DNA from: a bacterium
GTDB taxonomy: Bacteria > Cyanobacteriota > Vampirovibrionia > Gastranaerophilales > Gastranaerophilaceae
Direction: 5' to 3'
Length of the DNA stretch: 53,314 nt
NCBI GenBank assembly: GCA_017536545.1
Contig: JAFXHF010000003.1
Location: forward strand, 1-53,314
In this document: piece after piece, positions 50,745 to 53,314 of the stretch
Numbering within the stretch: the stretch's first letter is position 1
Layout of the letters: each line of letters opens with the position of its first letter
The notes under the pieces: model-generated
What the model was told of the DNA's origin: nothing
Databases searched by the model: none
The model's input: only the letters and a program-made list of their open reading frames with translations
Translations under genes and position numbers: made by a program

Positions 50745-52712
50745 ATGACAGAATTATTTACAAACGAACTAAAAGATAAAATATTGTCACATAAAAGAGG
50801 ATCAATCGGCATTGCTCAAATTAATCCTATTGCAGGAGATATAGAATATAATGCAAAAAAGGTTCTTAAATACATAAATCTTGCTCAAAATATAGGACTT
50901 GATTTAGTAGTATTTCCTGAATTAACGCTAATGGGATACCCTATTGAAGATACAATAGACCGCTATCCGATAATTGTTGAAGATAACATAAAATGGCTAA
51001 AAGAAATTGCAAAAATCACAACAAAAACCTGTGCAATTATCGGTTTTGTTGAGCCAAGAGAAGATATTAATGTTGGCAAAAAATATTATAATTCACTTGC
51101 TGTTATTCAAAATGGAGCAATAAAAAGCATTGTAAGAAAGTCACTCTTGCCGACATATTGTGAGTTTAACGATTACAGATATTTTGAACCGTCACCTGTT
51201 GTAGGGTGTCAAAGTGCAAATACATTATGCAATTTTGATGAAAGTAAAATTGAAAACCACCCTAAAACAATTATAATAAACGGTATTAAATATGGAATTT
51301 CAATTTGTGAGGACTGCTGGAACAATAAAGAATTTTTTAACAGCAATGTTCTTTATTCAAAAGATCCTGTTGAAGAGCTATCAAAAGAAAATCCCGATGT
51401 TTTTATAAATTGTTCAGCTTCCCCTACACGTGCCAAAAAAGAACAATTAAAACACAATATGCTTTCATTCATTTCTAAAAAATATAAGACTCCTTTTGTA
51501 TATGTTAATCAAGTTGGAGCAATAGACAACAGTTCTTTTGACGGTTCAAGCAGAGTTTTTAATAAAGAGGGGAAATTGCTTGCAAGAGCAAAATCATTTG
51601 AAGAACAGTTTTTGATAGTTAATCCAATTAAAAATATTGGAGAGATTTATCCTTTAACTAATGGTCCTGAAAAAACCTTAGCAGAAGTAAAAGAATATAC
51701 TCTTGAATATGAACCTGATTTAGAAAGAACCTATAAAACAATAGTTCAGGGAATAAAAGATTATTTTAAAAAAACAGGTTTTAAAAAGGCGGTTATTGGT
51801 TTATCGGGCGGCCTTGATTCAAGTGTGTGTGCTGTCATATTAGCCGATGCTCTTGGCAAGGATAATGTTTTTGGTATAAGTATGCCATCTGAAATAACAT
51901 CTTTAGAAAGTAAAAATGATGCAATAGATTTGGCAAAAAACTTAGGAATAAATTTTCTTGAAACGCCCGTAAAAGATGTGGTTGATTGCATTGATAATTC
52001 CTTAAAAGGTATATTTAAAAAAGTTGAAAGCAAATGGGATAACAGATATAAAATTTCATCTACTGCGGATAACATTCAGGCAAGGTCAAGAGCAATATTT
52101 TTATGGGGAATAAGTAATGAATTTTCCAAAACTTTGCCTATTGCAACATCTGATAAATCTGAATTATATATGGGATATGCAACAATAAACGGTGATATGT
52201 CAGGCGGATTTGCACCTATTGCAGATGTTACAAAAACGAAACTTTTTTCACTTGCAAAATGGTTAAACAAAAACAGACCTCAAAAAAATGCAATTCCTCT
52301 AAATATCATTCATAAAAAACCCACAGCAGAACTTGCAATTAATCCAAAAACAGGAAAAACATTAATTGCAGAAGATGCCCTAATGCCTTACGAATTTTTA
52401 GATGAGATAATATGGCGAATAGAAAACAAAAAAGAACATTATTACGACATGCTGAATTCTGAATTTTTATATGAGAAACACAAAAAAATACCAAAAGAAT
52501 TAAAAATTGAGTGGCTTGATAAATTTTACGGAAAAATGTCTAATGCCCTTTATAAATGGTCTATTTTACCGCCATCTGTAATAGTTGATTCACACTCAAT
52601 TAATAAATATGACTATAAACAACCGATTACATCTTCGCATATTAATTATAAGGGAATAAGCAAGAAAAAAATTTCTAAAAAAATAAAGGAGTTTTTATTA
52701 TGCCAAAAATAA
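50745..52712 (+). CDS. nadE: Glutamine-dependent NAD+ synthetase
   Basis: 655 residues, two domains. The N-terminal nitrilase-type glutaminase has E59 (VVFPELTLMG), K132 (IVRKSLLPTY) and C188 (SICEDCWN). The C-terminal NAD synthetase has the PP-loop VIGLSGGLDSSVCA around 352-365, and TADNIQARSR and IATSDKSELYMGYAT are also family features. It makes NAD+ from deamido-NAD+, using glutamine as nitrogen donor and releasing glutamate. The last 13 bases overlap dapF, which starts within it, so translation is probably coupled. Confidence 0.95.
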   Translation: MTELFTNELKDKILSHKRGSIGIAQINPIAGDIEYNAKKVLKYINLAQNIGLDLVVFPELTLMGYPIEDTIDRYPIIVEDNIKWLKEIAKITTKTCAIIGFVEPREDINVGKKYYNSLAVIQNGAIKSIVRKSLLPTYCEFNDYRYFEPSPVVGCQSANTLCNFDESKIENHPKTIIINGIKYGISICEDCWNNKEFFNSNVLYSKDPVEELSKENPDVFINCSASPTRAKKEQLKHNMLSFISKKYKTPFVYVNQVGAIDNSSFDGSSRVFNKEGKLLARAKSFEEQFLIVNPIKNIGEIYPLTNGPEKTLAEVKEYTLEYEPDLERTYKTIVQGIKDYFKKTGFKKAVIGLSGGLDSSVCAVILADALGKDNVFGISMPSEITSLESKNDAIDLAKNLGINFLETPVKDVVDCIDNSLKGIFKKVESKWDNRYKISSTADNIQARSRAIFLWGISNEFSKTLPIATSDKSELYMGYATINGDMSGGFAPIADVTKTKLFSLAKWLNKNRPQKNAIPLNIIHKKPTAELAINPKTGKTLIAEDALMPYEFLDEIIWRIENKKEHYYDMLNSEFLYEKHKKIPKELKIEWLDKFYGKMSNALYKWSILPPSVIVDSHSINKYDYKQPITSSHINYKGISKKKISKKIKEFLLCQK

Positions 52713-53314
52713 AATTTACCAAAATGAACGGCCTTGGTAACGACTTTGTTATACTTGATTATTCAGAATTTCAAAAAACAAAATTATCACCTGACAAATT
52801 AGCACAAAAACTATGCAACAGAAACTTTTCTATCGGTGCAGACGGACTTATTATAGTTAATCCGGATACTGATAAAGCAGATATTTCGTGGATATTCTAT
52901 AATTCTGACGGTTCTGTTGCCCAAATGTGCGGAAATGGTATGAGGTGTTTTAGTCGATATGTTTACGACAATAAAATAATTGATAAAAAAGAATTTTCCG
53001 TTGAAACAAAAGCAGGAATTATAGTTCCAAAAATAATTTCTGAAAACGAAGTTTGTGTAAATATGGGAATACCGATTTTAGAGCCAAATAAAATTCCTTG
53101 TAAAACCAAAACAAACTTAAACATCCCTTATACCCTTAATAATAAAGATTTTTTATTAAATACGGTAAGCATGGGAAACCCTCATTGTGTTATTTTTGTA
53201 GAAAAAGACAGCAAAGAGCTTGCTTATAAATACGGTTCAATAATCGAAAATGATAAACTATTCCCTGAAAAAACCAATGTTGAATTTGTTGAAATTTTAT
53301 CAAAAGATGAAGTT
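52700..53314 (+). CDS. dapF: Diaminopimelate epimerase, N-terminal part (runs off the window)
   Basis: Open from ATG 52700 to the window end, 205 residues seen. MPKIKFTKMNGLGNDFVILD is the typical N terminus, IGADGLIIV follows, and the first catalytic cysteine is C77 in MCGNGMRCF; the second should lie beyond the window. SMGNPHCVIFV is also conserved. Converts LL- to meso-diaminopimelate for lysine and peptidoglycan. AAGGAG lies nine bases before the ATG inside the end of nadE, giving a 13-base overlap. Confidence 0.95.
   Translation, partial: MPKIKFTKMNGLGNDFVILDYSEFQKTKLSPDKLAQKLCNRNFSIGADGLIIVNPDTDKADISWIFYNSDGSVAQMCGNGMRCFSRYVYDNKIIDKKEFSVETKAGIIVPKIISENEVCVNMGIPILEPNKIPCKTKTNLNIPYTLNNKDFLLNTVSMGNPHCVIFVEKDSKELAYKYGSIIENDKLFPEKTNVEFVEILSKDEV

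Noticed and set aside
1..53314. tRNA and rRNA genes
   Set aside because: Apart from the tRNA-like ends of tmRNA I saw no T-arm/acceptor pairs or rRNA segments; a covariance search could still find a missed tRNA.

Overview
The window most likely comes from a non-photosynthetic relative of Cyanobacteria of the gut Melainabacteria/Gastranaerophilales type. The main evidence is that the RNA polymerase beta' subunit is split into rpoC1 and rpoC2, directly downstream of rpoB, which is a hallmark of the cyanobacterial lineage. The DNA is AT-rich, no photosynthesis gene is present, and several lineage-type proteins of unknown function occur. The species assignment is inference; the split rpoC is seen directly.

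Layout. 1-840 is the 3' end of threonine synthase. 897-10478 holds a small membrane protein and the minus-strand rpoB-rpoC1-rpoC2 operon. 10961-16000 is a set of small housekeeping or unknown genes: pgeF, DUF1653, a short TspO-like protein, two small secreted proteins with a shared C-terminal motif, an SGNH hydrolase, a membrane protein, a 28-residue Met-rich ORF with its own promoter and terminator, and a DUF2513-like protein. 16067-34570 is one long minus-strand surface-polysaccharide cluster. It encodes dTDP-rhamnose synthesis (rmlABCD), a dTDP-3-acetamido-3,6-dideoxyhexose branch (FdtA/B/C-like), a CDP-pentitol branch (Rpe-, TarJ- and TarI-like), glycosyltransferases, a TagF-like polymerase, a Stealth-family phosphotransferase, an O-acyltransferase and an MsbA-type exporter.

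34764-38251 holds two lineage proteins of unknown function, one behind a sigma-28-like promoter, a GC-richer repeat patch, and the tmRNA gene ssrA. 38394-41933 is a small Mu-like element: DDE transposase, AAA+ ATPase, a stand-alone integrase SAM-like domain and an HTH protein. It is preceded by a symmetric array of TTGCAC hexamers. 42191-50476 is a nitrogen-assimilation block: glnA, a ThDP-dependent 2-oxo-acid decarboxylase, and a split glutamate synthase in which the GXGXG domain is fused to GltD. 50745-53314 carries glutamine-dependent NAD synthetase and the start of dapF.

Two expression patterns stand out. Four separate genes (pgeF, the SGNH hydrolase, the GltB glutaminase-domain gene and nadE) have a -10 hexamer ending exactly six bases before ATG and no Shine-Dalgarno sequence, which predicts leaderless mRNAs. 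Most genes in the polysaccharide cluster abut or overlap, several through TAATG stop/start junctions, consistent with coupled translation of a long operon.

All family calls come from reading motifs by eye. No search or structure prediction was run, and promoter and repeat statistics were not computed.
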